Source of the DNA: Amycolatopsis lexingtonensis
Lineage (GTDB): Bacteria > Actinomycetota > Actinomycetes > Mycobacteriales > Pseudonocardiaceae
DNA length: 64,000 nucleotides
NCBI RefSeq assembly: GCF_014873755.1
Contig: NZ_JADBEG010000001.1
Coordinates: 8,344,501-8,408,500, forward strand
Direction of reading: 5' to 3'
Below, piece by piece: positions 15,775 to 23,356 of the stretch. The translations under genes were made by a program, and so were the position numbers. Below the pieces are notes generated by a model that was given only the letters and a program-made list of their open reading frames with translations, had not been told where the DNA came from and ran no database searches. Numbering within the stretch: position 1 is the first letter of the stretch; every line of letters starts with the position of its first letter.

Positions 15775-17624
15775 GCGGGCACATTCCACTTCTGGTTGGT
15801 GGCGCCGGTGCAGGTCCAGATCTGCAGCCGGGTGCCGTTGGCACTGGTGTTGCCGGTCGCGTCGACGCACTTGTTCGACCCGGCACCGACGATGTCCTTG
15901 GCCGCGGTGGCCGCCCATCTCTGGTTCGCGGTCCCGCCGCAGTCCCAGAGCTGCAGCTGTGCTCCGTCCGCAGTGGACTGCCCGGTGACGTCGAGGCACT
16001 TGCCGAGCGCGCGGATCGTGCCGTCGGTGCCGACGGTCCACTGCTGGGCGGCGGAGCCGTTGCAGTCGTAGAGCTGCACCGCGGTGCCGTTGGCGCTGTT
16101 CGCGCCCGCGACGTCGACGCACTTGCCGCCGAGCCCGGTGATCGGGCCGGTCTTGCCGGTGCCGCCGCCGTTGCCCTGGTTGCCGCTCCAGGTGAACGTC
16201 GCCGAGGTGTGGCCGGGCAGGGTGTAGCTGAACGAGGAGGTGCCCCAGTTCACCCGCACGCTCTGGTTGCCGGTGCTCGAGTTGTACGCGATCAGCGCCT
16301 TCGAGCCGTCCGGGTTCTTCCAGGCGACGTTGCGGACGGTCGAGTTGTCGTTCGAGTCGATCCGGTACGCGCCCGGCTTCACGAACTTCGTCAGGTGGCC
16401 CATCGTGTAGTACTCGACGGTGTAGTCGACCTGCCCGCTGCGCGAGTCTCCGTTGTGGACGGTGATCAGGCCGGTGCAGGTGCCGCAGCCGCCGTTGTGC
16501 GGGCCCATGTTCTGGTCGACGCCGAGGCTCCACTTGACGAAGCTCTTCGACCAGTTCCGGGTGTAGTCCACGATGTTGTTCATGTCTTCGGCCTGCTGGT
16601 TGGAGATCCAGGTGCCGCCGGAGTGCTCGGTCGAGTAGGCGTTGACGCCGGGGTACTGGTTGTGCGTCGTCGTCTGCTGCGCGATGTCGCCGCCGTAGCC
16701 GTGCCAGGCGACGCCCCCGAAGTTCGGGTGGTTCCGGATCGCCGAGTCGTCCAATGTGGGCGCGCCGTAGGAGGCGTAGGTGTCCCAGTTCCAGTCGAGC
16801 GCGAGGACCTTTGTGGACAGTCCGGCGCCCTGCAGTGCGGGCAGCAGGTTGTTCTTCGCGAAGTACGCGAGCCCGGCGCCGTTCCAGTTGGTCGACGGGT
16901 AGCTCGAGCAGCACGTCGGCTCGTTCTGCATCGAGACGTAGTCGATCGGCACGCCCGCGGCCTGGTAGGCCTGGAGGTACTTGACGAAGTACTGCGCGTA
17001 GGCCGGGTAGTACTGCGATTCGACCCAGCCGAGCAGGTAGCTGTCGTTGTCCTTCATCCACGGCGGCGCGCTCCACGGCGACGCCATCACCTTGGCCTGC
17101 GGGTTGAGCTGCTTGGCCTGCTTGGTCAGCGGCAGCACGTCGGCCTGGTCGTGGGCGATCGAGAAGTGCGTCAGGTTCGGGTCGGTCTGGCCGGCCGGCA
17201 TGTCGTCGAAGGTGTAGCTGTAGCGGGCCAGGTCGGACGCGCCGAGCGGGTTGCGGATGAAGCTCAGCCCGATGCCGTTGTTCGGGTCGAACAGCTTGCG
17301 CATCGTGTCGTCGCGGGTGGCCTGGGAAAGCGCGCCGCTGGAGTTCATCAGCCAGGCCGCAGTGTCCGTAAAGGACGCTCCGCCGCCCTCGAACTGTTGG
17401 TAAGTGGTGCCTTCGTTGACGTTGATGGTCACGCCACCGGTGCCGGTGCCCGAGGCGAACGTGATCGGCGTCTGCTGCTGGAGGCCGCGGGTGACCGTCC
17501 GGCCGCCGGAGTCGCTGGTGGTGGTGAGCCAGATGTTGACCGTCTCGCCCGCGGCCTGCGCGGGCGCGGCGAAGGTGGCCGCGGCGAGCGCGGTCACGCC
17601 GAGCAGCGTGAGCAGTTTTCTCAT
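15771..17624 (-). CDS. Secreted GH30 glycosidase with C-terminal ricin-B lectin
   Basis: A 617-residue secreted enzyme with a signal peptide at 1-24. Residues 70-480 are a GH30 barrel and beta-sandwich: MQNEP gives the acid/base E235 and STEHSGG the nucleophile E333, with MASPWSAPPWMKDN between. Residues 492-617 are a ricin-B lectin. GH30 members include endo-beta-1,6-glucanases and beta-1,6-galactanases. Given GH16, GH75 and GH18 partners, fungal beta-1,6-glucan is the likely target, but the substrate is inferred. It shares a 4-bp overlap with the genes on both sides. Confidence 0.9.
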   Translation of the reverse strand: MRKLLTLLGVTALAAATFAAPAQAAGETVNIWLTTTSDSGGRTVTRGLQQQTPITFASGTGTGGVTINVNEGTTYQQFEGGGASFTDTAAWLMNSSGALSQATRDDTMRKLFDPNNGIGLSFIRNPLGASDLARYSYTFDDMPAGQTDPNLTHFSIAHDQADVLPLTKQAKQLNPQAKVMASPWSAPPWMKDNDSYLLGWVESQYYPAYAQYFVKYLQAYQAAGVPIDYVSMQNEPTCCSSYPSTNWNGAGLAYFAKNNLLPALQGAGLSTKVLALDWNWDTYASYGAPTLDDSAIRNHPNFGGVAWHGYGGDIAQQTTTHNQYPGVNAYSTEHSGGTWISNQQAEDMNNIVDYTRNWSKSFVKWSLGVDQNMGPHNGGCGTCTGLITVHNGDSRSGQVDYTVEYYTMGHLTKFVKPGAYRIDSNDNSTVRNVAWKNPDGSKALIAYNSSTGNQSVRVNWGTSSFSYTLPGHTSATFTWSGNQGNGGGTGKTGPITGLGGKCVDVAGANSANGTAVQLYDCNGSAAQQWTVGTDGTIRALGKCLDVTGQSTADGAQLQLWDCGGTANQRWAATAAKDIVGAGSNKCVDATGNTSANGTRLQIWTCTGATNQKWNVPA

Positions 17625-18685
17625 GGGAGCGTCCACTTCTGGTTCGCGCCGGACCCGCAGGTCCAGATCTGCAGCCGGGTGCCGTTGGCGCTGGAGTTGC
17701 CGGTGGCGTCGAGGCACTTGCCCGAGCCGGCGTTCACGAGGTTCTGCGAGCCGTTCGCCGACCACTTCTGGGCACCCGAGCCGTTGCAGTCCCAGAGCTG
17801 GGTCGGCGTGCCGTCGGCCGTGCCCGCGCTGGTGACGTCGAGGCACTTGCCGAGTGCTTTCACCGTGCCGTCGGTGCCGACCGTCCATTGTTGAGCGTTG
17901 GTTCCGTTGCAGTCGTAGAGCTGGACGGCGGTGCCGTTGGCGTTGTTCGCGCCCGCGACGTCGACGCACTTGCCGCCGATGCCCTTGATCGGCCCGGCCG
18001 TCCCGGCGGGCGGGGGTGTCGTGCCGCCGACGAACTGCGTGGCGACCTGCTCGCCGAGGCTGACCGCGTTCGCGTGGTTTTCGATCGGGTCGACGTGCGT
18101 GTTCGGGAACACGACGTAGGTGACCGGGCCTTCGGTGCCGCCGTTCTTCGGGTCGGGGTTGATGCCGAGGCTGACGGCGGTGGCGTAGGACGCCTCGCCG
18201 ATGATGCTCGTCGGGCCGGTGTCGCCGACGACCGCGTAGGTGACCTGGTTGTTGTAGATCACCGCCACGACCGAACCGCCGTCGATCCCGTAGTTGCGGT
18301 AGTCCCAAGTGGACGTCGGCTGCGGGAGGACGATGTACGGGAGCTGCGCCGCGTTGAGCGGCTGGTCGGTCGAGGTGTGGAACGCGGTGTCGGGGTAGAA
18401 GCAGCAGTCGGTGTTCTCGTTGCACTGCGTGGTGCGGACGCCGTCGCAGTCGATGTCCATGTCGGCGGTGAAGAACACGGCGCCGGGGGTCTGGCAGACG
18501 GGCACGGTGGCCGCGCCGCCTTCGTCGAAGGAATACTTGCCGTTGGAGATCTGCTGGCAGTTCTGGGTTTTGGCGAGCAGCTGGCTCGCGGACGGGCCCG
18601 CTTCGACCGCAGCTTGGGCGGAACCGGTGGTCAGGGAAAGCGCTAACAGGGCACACCCCATTAGCGCGACGAGGATTCGCCGCAC
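17621..18685 (-). CDS. Secreted GH75 chitosanase with C-terminal ricin-B lectin
   Basis: A 354-residue secreted protein. The signal peptide is residues 1-26 (SLTTGSAQA). Residues 30-220 match the fungal-type GH75 chitosanase: FFTADMDIDCDGVRTTQCN (about 71-89) carries the catalytic Asp region, followed by TDCCFYPDTAFH and GDTGPTSIIGEAS. Residues 231-354 form a ricin-B lectin that is close in sequence to those of the neighbours. It should cut chitosan, a component of some fungal walls. It lies 24 bp downstream of the GH16 gene. Confidence 0.9.
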   Translation of the reverse strand: MRRILVALMGCALLALSLTTGSAQAAVEAGPSASQLLAKTQNCQQISNGKYSFDEGGAATVPVCQTPGAVFFTADMDIDCDGVRTTQCNENTDCCFYPDTAFHTSTDQPLNAAQLPYIVLPQPTSTWDYRNYGIDGGSVVAVIYNNQVTYAVVGDTGPTSIIGEASYATAVSLGINPDPKNGGTEGPVTYVVFPNTHVDPIENHANAVSLGEQVATQFVGGTTPPPAGTAGPIKGIGGKCVDVAGANNANGTAVQLYDCNGTNAQQWTVGTDGTVKALGKCLDVTSAGTADGTPTQLWDCNGSGAQKWSANGSQNLVNAGSGKCLDATGNSSANGTRLQIWTCGSGANQKWTLP

Positions 18686-18709
18686 TCGATTCTCCTTATG
18701 GGGTAAAGA

Positions 18710-19924
18710 TCAGGGAGTGGTCCACTTCTGGTTGGTGCCGCCGGTGCAGGTCCAGATCTGCAGGCGGGTGCCGTTCGCGGAGCTGTTGCCCGTCGCGTCG
18801 AGGCACTTGTTCGCGTTGGGGTTCACGATGTCGCGCGCCCCGGTGACGACCCACTGCTGGGCGCCGGTTCCGTTGCAGTCGTAGAGCTGCACGGGTGTCC
18901 CGTCCGCGGTGCCCGCGGCGGCGACGTCCATGCACTTGCCGAGCGCGCGGATGGTGCCGTCGGTGCCGATCGTCCAGCTCTGGGCGGCGTTTCCGTTGCA
19001 GTCGGTGATCTGGATGGGCGTCCCGTTGGCGCTGTTCGCGCCGGCGACGTCGACGCACTTTCCACCGATGCCGGTGATGGTGCCGGTCCGGCCGCTGCCG
19101 CCGCCCGAGGTGTCGGTGACGTGCACGTAGTCGACGACCAGCTGCTGCGGGAACTGCGTGCTGCTGTTGGGATCGCCGGGCCAGTACCCGCCGACGGCGA
19201 GGTTCAGGATGAGGAAGAAATTGTGGTCGTAGACCCAGCGGTTGCCGTTCAGGTCGGCCGGGGTGCGCGTCTGGTAGAGGTTCCCGTCGACGTACCACTT
19301 GATCTGGTTGGGCGCCCAGTCGATGGCGTAGGTGTGGAAGTCGTCGGAGAAGTTCGGTCCGTTGTAGGCCGCGCCGATGCCGCCGGAGCCGGAGTACCCG
19401 GGCCCGTGGATGGTGCCGTGCACGGTGTTCGGCTCGAACCCGACGTTCTCCATGATGTCGATTTCGCCGTCGGTGGGCCAGTTCCCGCCGCCGAGCATCC
19501 AGAACGCGGGCCACATGCCTTGCCCGCGCGGGAGTTTCATGCGCGTCTCGAAGTGGCCGTAGGCCTGGCTGAACCGGCCGGCGGTGTTCATCCGCGCGGA
19601 GGTGTACTCGCAGCGGCCGTACCAGCAGTTGTAGTTGCCGGGGTTTTCCTTCTTGGCCGTGATGACGAGGTGGCCCTGCCCGTCGAGCTGGGCGTTGTTC
19701 GTGCCGGAGGTGTAGTACTGCCGCTCGTGGTTGTTGACGTTGTCGCCGGTCTCGAGCTGCCACTTCGACCCGTCGACGGCCGACCCGGCGGGCCCGTTGA
19801 AGTCATCGGTGAAGGTGGCCGCGGCTTCGGCGGCCGGCGCGGTCAGGGCCTGCTGCCCGAGGACGAGCAGCGAGCAGGCGGCGAAGAGCGCCGCCCATCT
19901 CTTGCGGAACTTCGAGGTGGACAT
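18710..19924 (-). CDS. Secreted GH16 endo-beta-1,3-glucanase with C-terminal ricin-B lectin
   Basis: A 404-residue laminarinase-type enzyme that should hydrolyse beta-1,3-glucan. The signal peptide ends near residue 36 (PAAEAAA). The GH16 domain spans about 38-272 and contains GEIDIMENVG, giving nucleophile E154 and acid/base E159, plus the aromatic FWMLGGGNWP. A SGGGSG linker leads to a ricin-B lectin (281-404). It is the first gene of the glycosidase operon. The ATG at 19924 follows a weak purine-rich stretch; regulatory repeats lie 140-180 bp upstream. Confidence 0.93.
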   Translation of the reverse strand: MSTSKFRKRWAALFAACSLLVLGQQALTAPAAEAAATFTDDFNGPAGSAVDGSKWQLETGDNVNNHERQYYTSGTNNAQLDGQGHLVITAKKENPGNYNCWYGRCEYTSARMNTAGRFSQAYGHFETRMKLPRGQGMWPAFWMLGGGNWPTDGEIDIMENVGFEPNTVHGTIHGPGYSGSGGIGAAYNGPNFSDDFHTYAIDWAPNQIKWYVDGNLYQTRTPADLNGNRWVYDHNFFLILNLAVGGYWPGDPNSSTQFPQQLVVDYVHVTDTSGGGSGRTGTITGIGGKCVDVAGANSANGTPIQITDCNGNAAQSWTIGTDGTIRALGKCMDVAAAGTADGTPVQLYDCNGTGAQQWVVTGARDIVNPNANKCLDATGNSSANGTRLQIWTCTGGTNQKWTTP

Positions 19925-20060
19925 CGTTGTCGCCTCTCTTGCCGTTGGGGGGACGGCGTTCCGCGCGCAGCACGGAACGCGGGGAGGGGCCGCGCATGCC
20001 GGGGCGGCGGCAGGCGCGGTCAGGCCCTCGAGCCGGGGCGGGGTGGCTCGGGGACGGGTG

Positions 20061-20101
20061 CTTTGTTGTGTCTGGCAACAAAGTATGCATGGTCCAGACA
20101 A
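20061..20101. promoter_or_regulatory. Operator cluster upstream of the glycosidase operon
   Basis: CTTTGTTG (20061-20068) and CAACAAAG (20076-20083) form a perfect inverted repeat. TGTCTGG (20069-20075) pairs with CCAGACA (20094-20100). TGGTCCAGACAA (20090-20101) matches 10 of 12 bases of TGGTCTAGACCA, the core of the Streptomyces DasR binding consensus as I recall it. The same GGTCCAGAC core recurs before the transporter operon. Control by a DasR- or ROK-type regulator is inferred. Confidence 0.5.
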
Positions 20102-20145
20102 GCCGGGCAACAGTCGGCCGGTCATTTTTTTTCAACCCGAATTAA

Positions 20146-20173
20146 GGGTGGGTGGGTGCCGGGGGTGGGTGGG
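20146..20173 (+). other. Possible G-quadruplex: six G-runs
   Basis: Six runs of three to five G separated by loops of one to four bases occupy these 28 bp on the plus strand, upstream of the minus-strand glycosidase operon. An eight-T run lies just before it (20125-20132), unusual for this genome. The rest of 19925-20595, a 670-bp gap, holds the operators, this tract, the hairpin at 20426 and no convincing gene. Confidence 0.55.
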
Positions 20174-20425
20174 TCGTCGCTGGTGGCGGGGTCCCGGTGA
20201 GCGGGGCACGGGTGGCTCGGTTCGTGGTTGCCGGGCTGGGTCGTGCGGGTGGTCCGGCCGGTGGGTGGGCGCTTGCCGGGTCGGTTGTCCACAACTTGGC
20301 TCGGGTGGGGACAACCGGGCGCCGAGGCGGGAATCCGGCGGGTTTTGTCGGGGCGGCTGGATACGCTGGAGCGGGGCGGTCCCCCTGGGAGGGTGGGCCC
20401 TGCTGGTGGGGCGCTGCTCAGCGAG

Positions 20426-20478
20426 GTCGCGAATGACTCATTCGGGACCTCCGAGGTCCCCAATGACCCATTCGCGAC
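20426..20478. terminator. Imperfect long hairpin downstream of the ROK gene
   Basis: Arms beginning GTCGCGAATGACTCATTCGG and ending CATTCGCGAC pair at 22 of 25 positions. It lies about 118 bp beyond the stop of the minus-strand ROK regulator and may end its transcript. Short ATTCG/AATGA units repeat inside both arms. Confidence 0.65.
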
Positions 20479-20595
20479 ACCACGGCAGCCACCGGCACCA
20501 CCCGACCGCACCGAGAACACCGGCAGCAAAGCCGCCGTGCGTGGATGGCACTGGCGCGCACCAGCACGCTCGACCTCGCGGCGGGCGACCCTCCG

Positions 20596-21831
20596 CTACG
20601 CCGCATCCGAATCCGGTGCGCCCGGCTTCGCCAGCCGCGACGTCGCCCCCTGCTCCAGCAAATCCGCCACCGGCAACGTCGCCGCCCCGGTCGCCACCGC
20701 GTCCAGCCCCAGCGACCCCAGCTGGATCGACGTCTGGCTGAACGGGTGCCGCAACGCATGCTCCCCGGCCACCGCGCGAATCCGCGGCAGCAGCTGCTCG
20801 CCCAGCGCCAGCCCGGCCCAGCCGCCGATCACTATCCGCTCCGGGTTGAACAAGTTGATCAAGTTCGCGATCCCCGCGCCCAGGTACCCCGCCGTCTCGT
20901 CGAGGACGCGAGCCGCCGTCTTCGACCGAGCTGCCGCCTCCAGCAACGCCGTGAACTGGGCCTGCTCGTCCTCGCCCGAGACGTCCTTGCCGCGCGCCCG
21001 CCGGTACCGGGCCAGCACGCCGCCCGCGCCGATGTACGCCTCCAGGCAACCCCGCGCGCCGCAGCGGCACTCCTGGCCGCCGTACGCGATCGTCGTGTGG
21101 CCCCACTCGCCCGCGCTGCTCGTCGAGCCGCGGTACGTCGTTCCGTCCGTCACCACCGCCGCGCCGACGCCCGAGCCGATCAGGGCGATCACCGCGTGGC
21201 GGGCGCCGCGGCCCGCGCCGAACCACATCTCCGCCTGGCCCTGCGTCTTCGCGCCGTTGTCCACGAACAGCGGCAGCCCGACTCCCGCGTCGCGCAGCAG
21301 CGAGACCAGCGGGACCGCGTCCCAGCCCACCGTCGGGGCGTGCACCAGCACCCGTGCGCCTTGCTCGACCGTGCCCGGGACGCCGATGCCCACGCCCAGC
21401 ACCGCCGATTCGTCGATGCCCGCCGTCGCGAACACCTCGCGGAGCCCTGACGTCACCTGCTCGACCGCCGTCGCCGCGTCCGGGGCCTTCGGGAGCGGGT
21501 GCTCCACCGTGGCGAGCCGGTTCATCGCCAGGTCGAACAGCTCCACCTTGACGCCGGTTTCGCCGATGTCGACGCCGGCCACGTGCCCGTACGCCGGGTC
21601 GACGCGCAGCAGCACGCGCGGGCGGCCGCCGTCGGACTCCACCTGGCCGGCCTCCGTGATGAGGCGTTCCTCGCCCAGTTCCGCGGTCACGTTGCTGACC
21701 GTCGCGGCGCTCAATCCGGTGAGCTGGCTGAGTTCGTGCCGCGACAGCGGGCCGTCGAAGTACAGTTTCGACAGCAGCAGGGAACGGTTGTGCCGCCGCA
21801 GATCACGGACGGTGGTGCGCTTGCTCGCCAT
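20596..21831 (-). CDS. ROK family transcriptional regulator (1 of a divergent pair)
   Basis: A 411-residue sugar-responsive repressor. The N-terminal winged helix (residues 5-70) reads RRHNRSLLLSKLYFDGPLSRHELSQLTGLSAATVSNV. The ROK kinase-like domain follows, with the GIGVPG phosphate motif (about 145), EWGHTTI (about 240) and the zinc motif CRCGARGC (about 250). It may sense a gluco-oligosaccharide or amino sugar and control the flanking glycosidase and transporter operons. It is a clear paralogue of the gene across the 96-bp divergent gap. ATG 21831 preferred over an upstream TTG. Confidence 0.88.
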   Translation of the reverse strand: MASKRTTVRDLRRHNRSLLLSKLYFDGPLSRHELSQLTGLSAATVSNVTAELGEERLITEAGQVESDGGRPRVLLRVDPAYGHVAGVDIGETGVKVELFDLAMNRLATVEHPLPKAPDAATAVEQVTSGLREVFATAGIDESAVLGVGIGVPGTVEQGARVLVHAPTVGWDAVPLVSLLRDAGVGLPLFVDNGAKTQGQAEMWFGAGRGARHAVIALIGSGVGAAVVTDGTTYRGSTSSAGEWGHTTIAYGGQECRCGARGCLEAYIGAGGVLARYRRARGKDVSGEDEQAQFTALLEAAARSKTAARVLDETAGYLGAGIANLINLFNPERIVIGGWAGLALGEQLLPRIRAVAGEHALRHPFSQTSIQLGSLGLDAVATGAATLPVADLLEQGATSRLAKPGAPDSDAA

Positions 21832-21927
21832 GGGCAACCCATCTGAAACTCTTACCGGCTTCGACCAGGATGCCTGATCACCGTAAGTTGTGGCTATGTA
21901 TTAAGTGGTGAACTAAGTCCCGAACTG

Positions 21928-23151
21928 ATGGTCGCACGGTGGGTGTCTGGCACAATCCCCCAGGTGACCCAGGTGGTGCGTCAGACAACCCGAGACCTCC
22001 GACGGCACAACCGCGCGGCACTCCTCTCCTCCCTGTACCTCCGCGGCCCCGTCAGCAGGCTGGAACTAGTAGCTGAATCGGGACTTTCGGCCGCCACCGT
22101 TACCAACGTCGTCTCCGAGCTCATCGCCGACGGCGTCGTCGCCGAGGCCGGTTCGGTCGAATCGGACGGCGGGCGGCCGCGGACGCTGCTCGCCGTGCGG
22201 CCCGACTTCGGGCACGTCGTGGGCGTCGACGTCGGCGAAACCCACGTCGAGGTCGGCCTGTTCGACTGCGCGCTCGGCACCCTCGGCACGGTGCGCCACC
22301 CGCTCGTCGGCACCCGGCTCGACCCGGGCGAAGTCGCCGGGTTGGTGCGCACCGGCATTGCCGAAGTGCTGGAAGACGGCGAGCCGGACATGGTGTTCGG
22401 CGTCGGCATCGGGGTGCCCGGCGCGGTCCGCGACGGCGGGATCGTGCACGCGCCCACCCTCGGCTGGCGCGGCGTGGCCTTCGGCGACCTCATCCACCCG
22501 CACATCGACGCGCCTCTCCACCTGGACAACCGGGCCCGCACGCTCGGCCAGGCGGAGACCTGGCGCGGGGCCGGCCGGGGTGCCGAACGCGCCATCGTCG
22601 CCCTGCTCGGCGTCGGGGTCGGCGCCGCCGTCGCCACGGCCGGGCGGTCGCACCCCGGCATCACGACCAGCGAGTGGGGCCACACCGTCGTCAAGGCGGG
22701 CGGTGCGCCCTGCCGGTGCGGCTCGCACGGCTGCCTGGAGGCCTACGTCGGCACCGAGGCTGTCGTCCGGCACTACGCCGCCCGCGTCGGCAAACAGCCG
22801 GTCATCGGGGACGAAAGCGACATCGAACTCGCGCACATCGTGGCGGCGGCCGTCGAACCGGGCGCCGCCGCGGACGTGCTCGCCGAAACCGGCGAATACC
22901 TGGGGATCGGCATCGCGAACCTGATCAACCTGCTCAGCCCGGACCGGGTGGTGCTCGCCGGTTCGGCGGGCGCGATCATGGGCCCGGCGATCCTGCCCGC
23001 CGTCCGCGACGCCGTCGGCCGCCACGCGCTCGACTACCTCGCCGGGCGCACCGAGGTCGTCCTCGGCCGGCTCGGGCCGGAGGCCGTCGCGCTCGGCGCG
23101 GCGACGCTGCCGATCGCGCAGTTGCTGGCCAGCGGGGGCCGGACCGGCTGA
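21928..23151 (+). CDS. ROK family transcriptional regulator (2 of a divergent pair)
   Basis: A 407-residue ROK repressor, with HTH at about residues 18-85 (RQTTRDLRRHNRAALLSSLYLRGPVSRLEL) and a ROK domain holding GIGVPGAV, EWGHTVV and the zinc motif CRCGSHGC. It resembles the divergent gene along its length. It reads toward the ABC transporter and beta-glucosidase operon and is the best candidate for its local regulator. A GTG at 21964 is an alternative start with a CACAAT box close by that would fit a leaderless message. Confidence 0.88.
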   Translation: MVARWVSGTIPQVTQVVRQTTRDLRRHNRAALLSSLYLRGPVSRLELVAESGLSAATVTNVVSELIADGVVAEAGSVESDGGRPRTLLAVRPDFGHVVGVDVGETHVEVGLFDCALGTLGTVRHPLVGTRLDPGEVAGLVRTGIAEVLEDGEPDMVFGVGIGVPGAVRDGGIVHAPTLGWRGVAFGDLIHPHIDAPLHLDNRARTLGQAETWRGAGRGAERAIVALLGVGVGAAVATAGRSHPGITTSEWGHTVVKAGGAPCRCGSHGCLEAYVGTEAVVRHYAARVGKQPVIGDESDIELAHIVAAAVEPGAAADVLAETGEYLGIGIANLINLLSPDRVVLAGSAGAIMGPAILPAVRDAVGRHALDYLAGRTEVVLGRLGPEAVALGAATLPIAQLLASGGRTG

Positions 23152-23154
23152 TTT

Positions 23155-23169
23155 CCTTGCGTCGCAAGG
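23155..23169. terminator. Short hairpin after ROK gene 2
   Basis: CCTTGCG and CGCAAGG form a 7-bp inverted repeat around a single T, beginning 4 bp after the ROK stop. It would fold with a five-base loop. It is a weak terminator candidate separating the regulator from the transporter operon. Confidence 0.5.
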
Positions 23170-23182
23170 AGTAGTCCGACGG

Positions 23183-23198
23183 ACAGGTCCAGACCGCC
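23183..23198. promoter_or_regulatory. DasR-like operator upstream of the transporter operon
   Basis: ACAGGTCCAGACCGCC agrees with the recalled Streptomyces DasR consensus ACTGGTCTAGACCACT at 12 of 16 positions and keeps the palindromic GGTC-AGACC core. It lies about 160 bp before the substrate-binding protein gene and shares GGTCCAGAC with the site at 20091-20099. An AT-rich TTAAACTTAG stretch and a GTGAC/GTCAC repeat (23252-23265) lie between it and the gene. Binding is inferred. Confidence 0.5.
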
Positions 23199-23356
23199 AG
23201 TTCTTTCAGTACTTAAACTTAGGCACAAAACGTTACCACCGTGTTATTGACGTGACCCGAGTCACCCGGGTTGACTTCTCGACGTCGTTCGGTCGCCGGC
23301 GGTCGGGGCTCGCTACCAGTCGACACAGGTAAGTCGTCGATGACCAGGAGGATCCG

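Noticed and set aside
20277..20380. TTGTCCACAACTTGG and TGTCGGGGCGGCTGGATACGCT, recalling promoter regions of DUF222/HNH endonuclease genes
   Set aside because: No HNH or DUF222 coding sequence follows; at most a remnant, too weak to list as a feature.
20122..20529. Possible 135-codon minus-strand gene upstream of the glycosidase operon
   Set aside because: Pro/Arg/Ser-rich translation that crosses the hairpin at 20426 and the G-tract; no start signal and no family resemblance.
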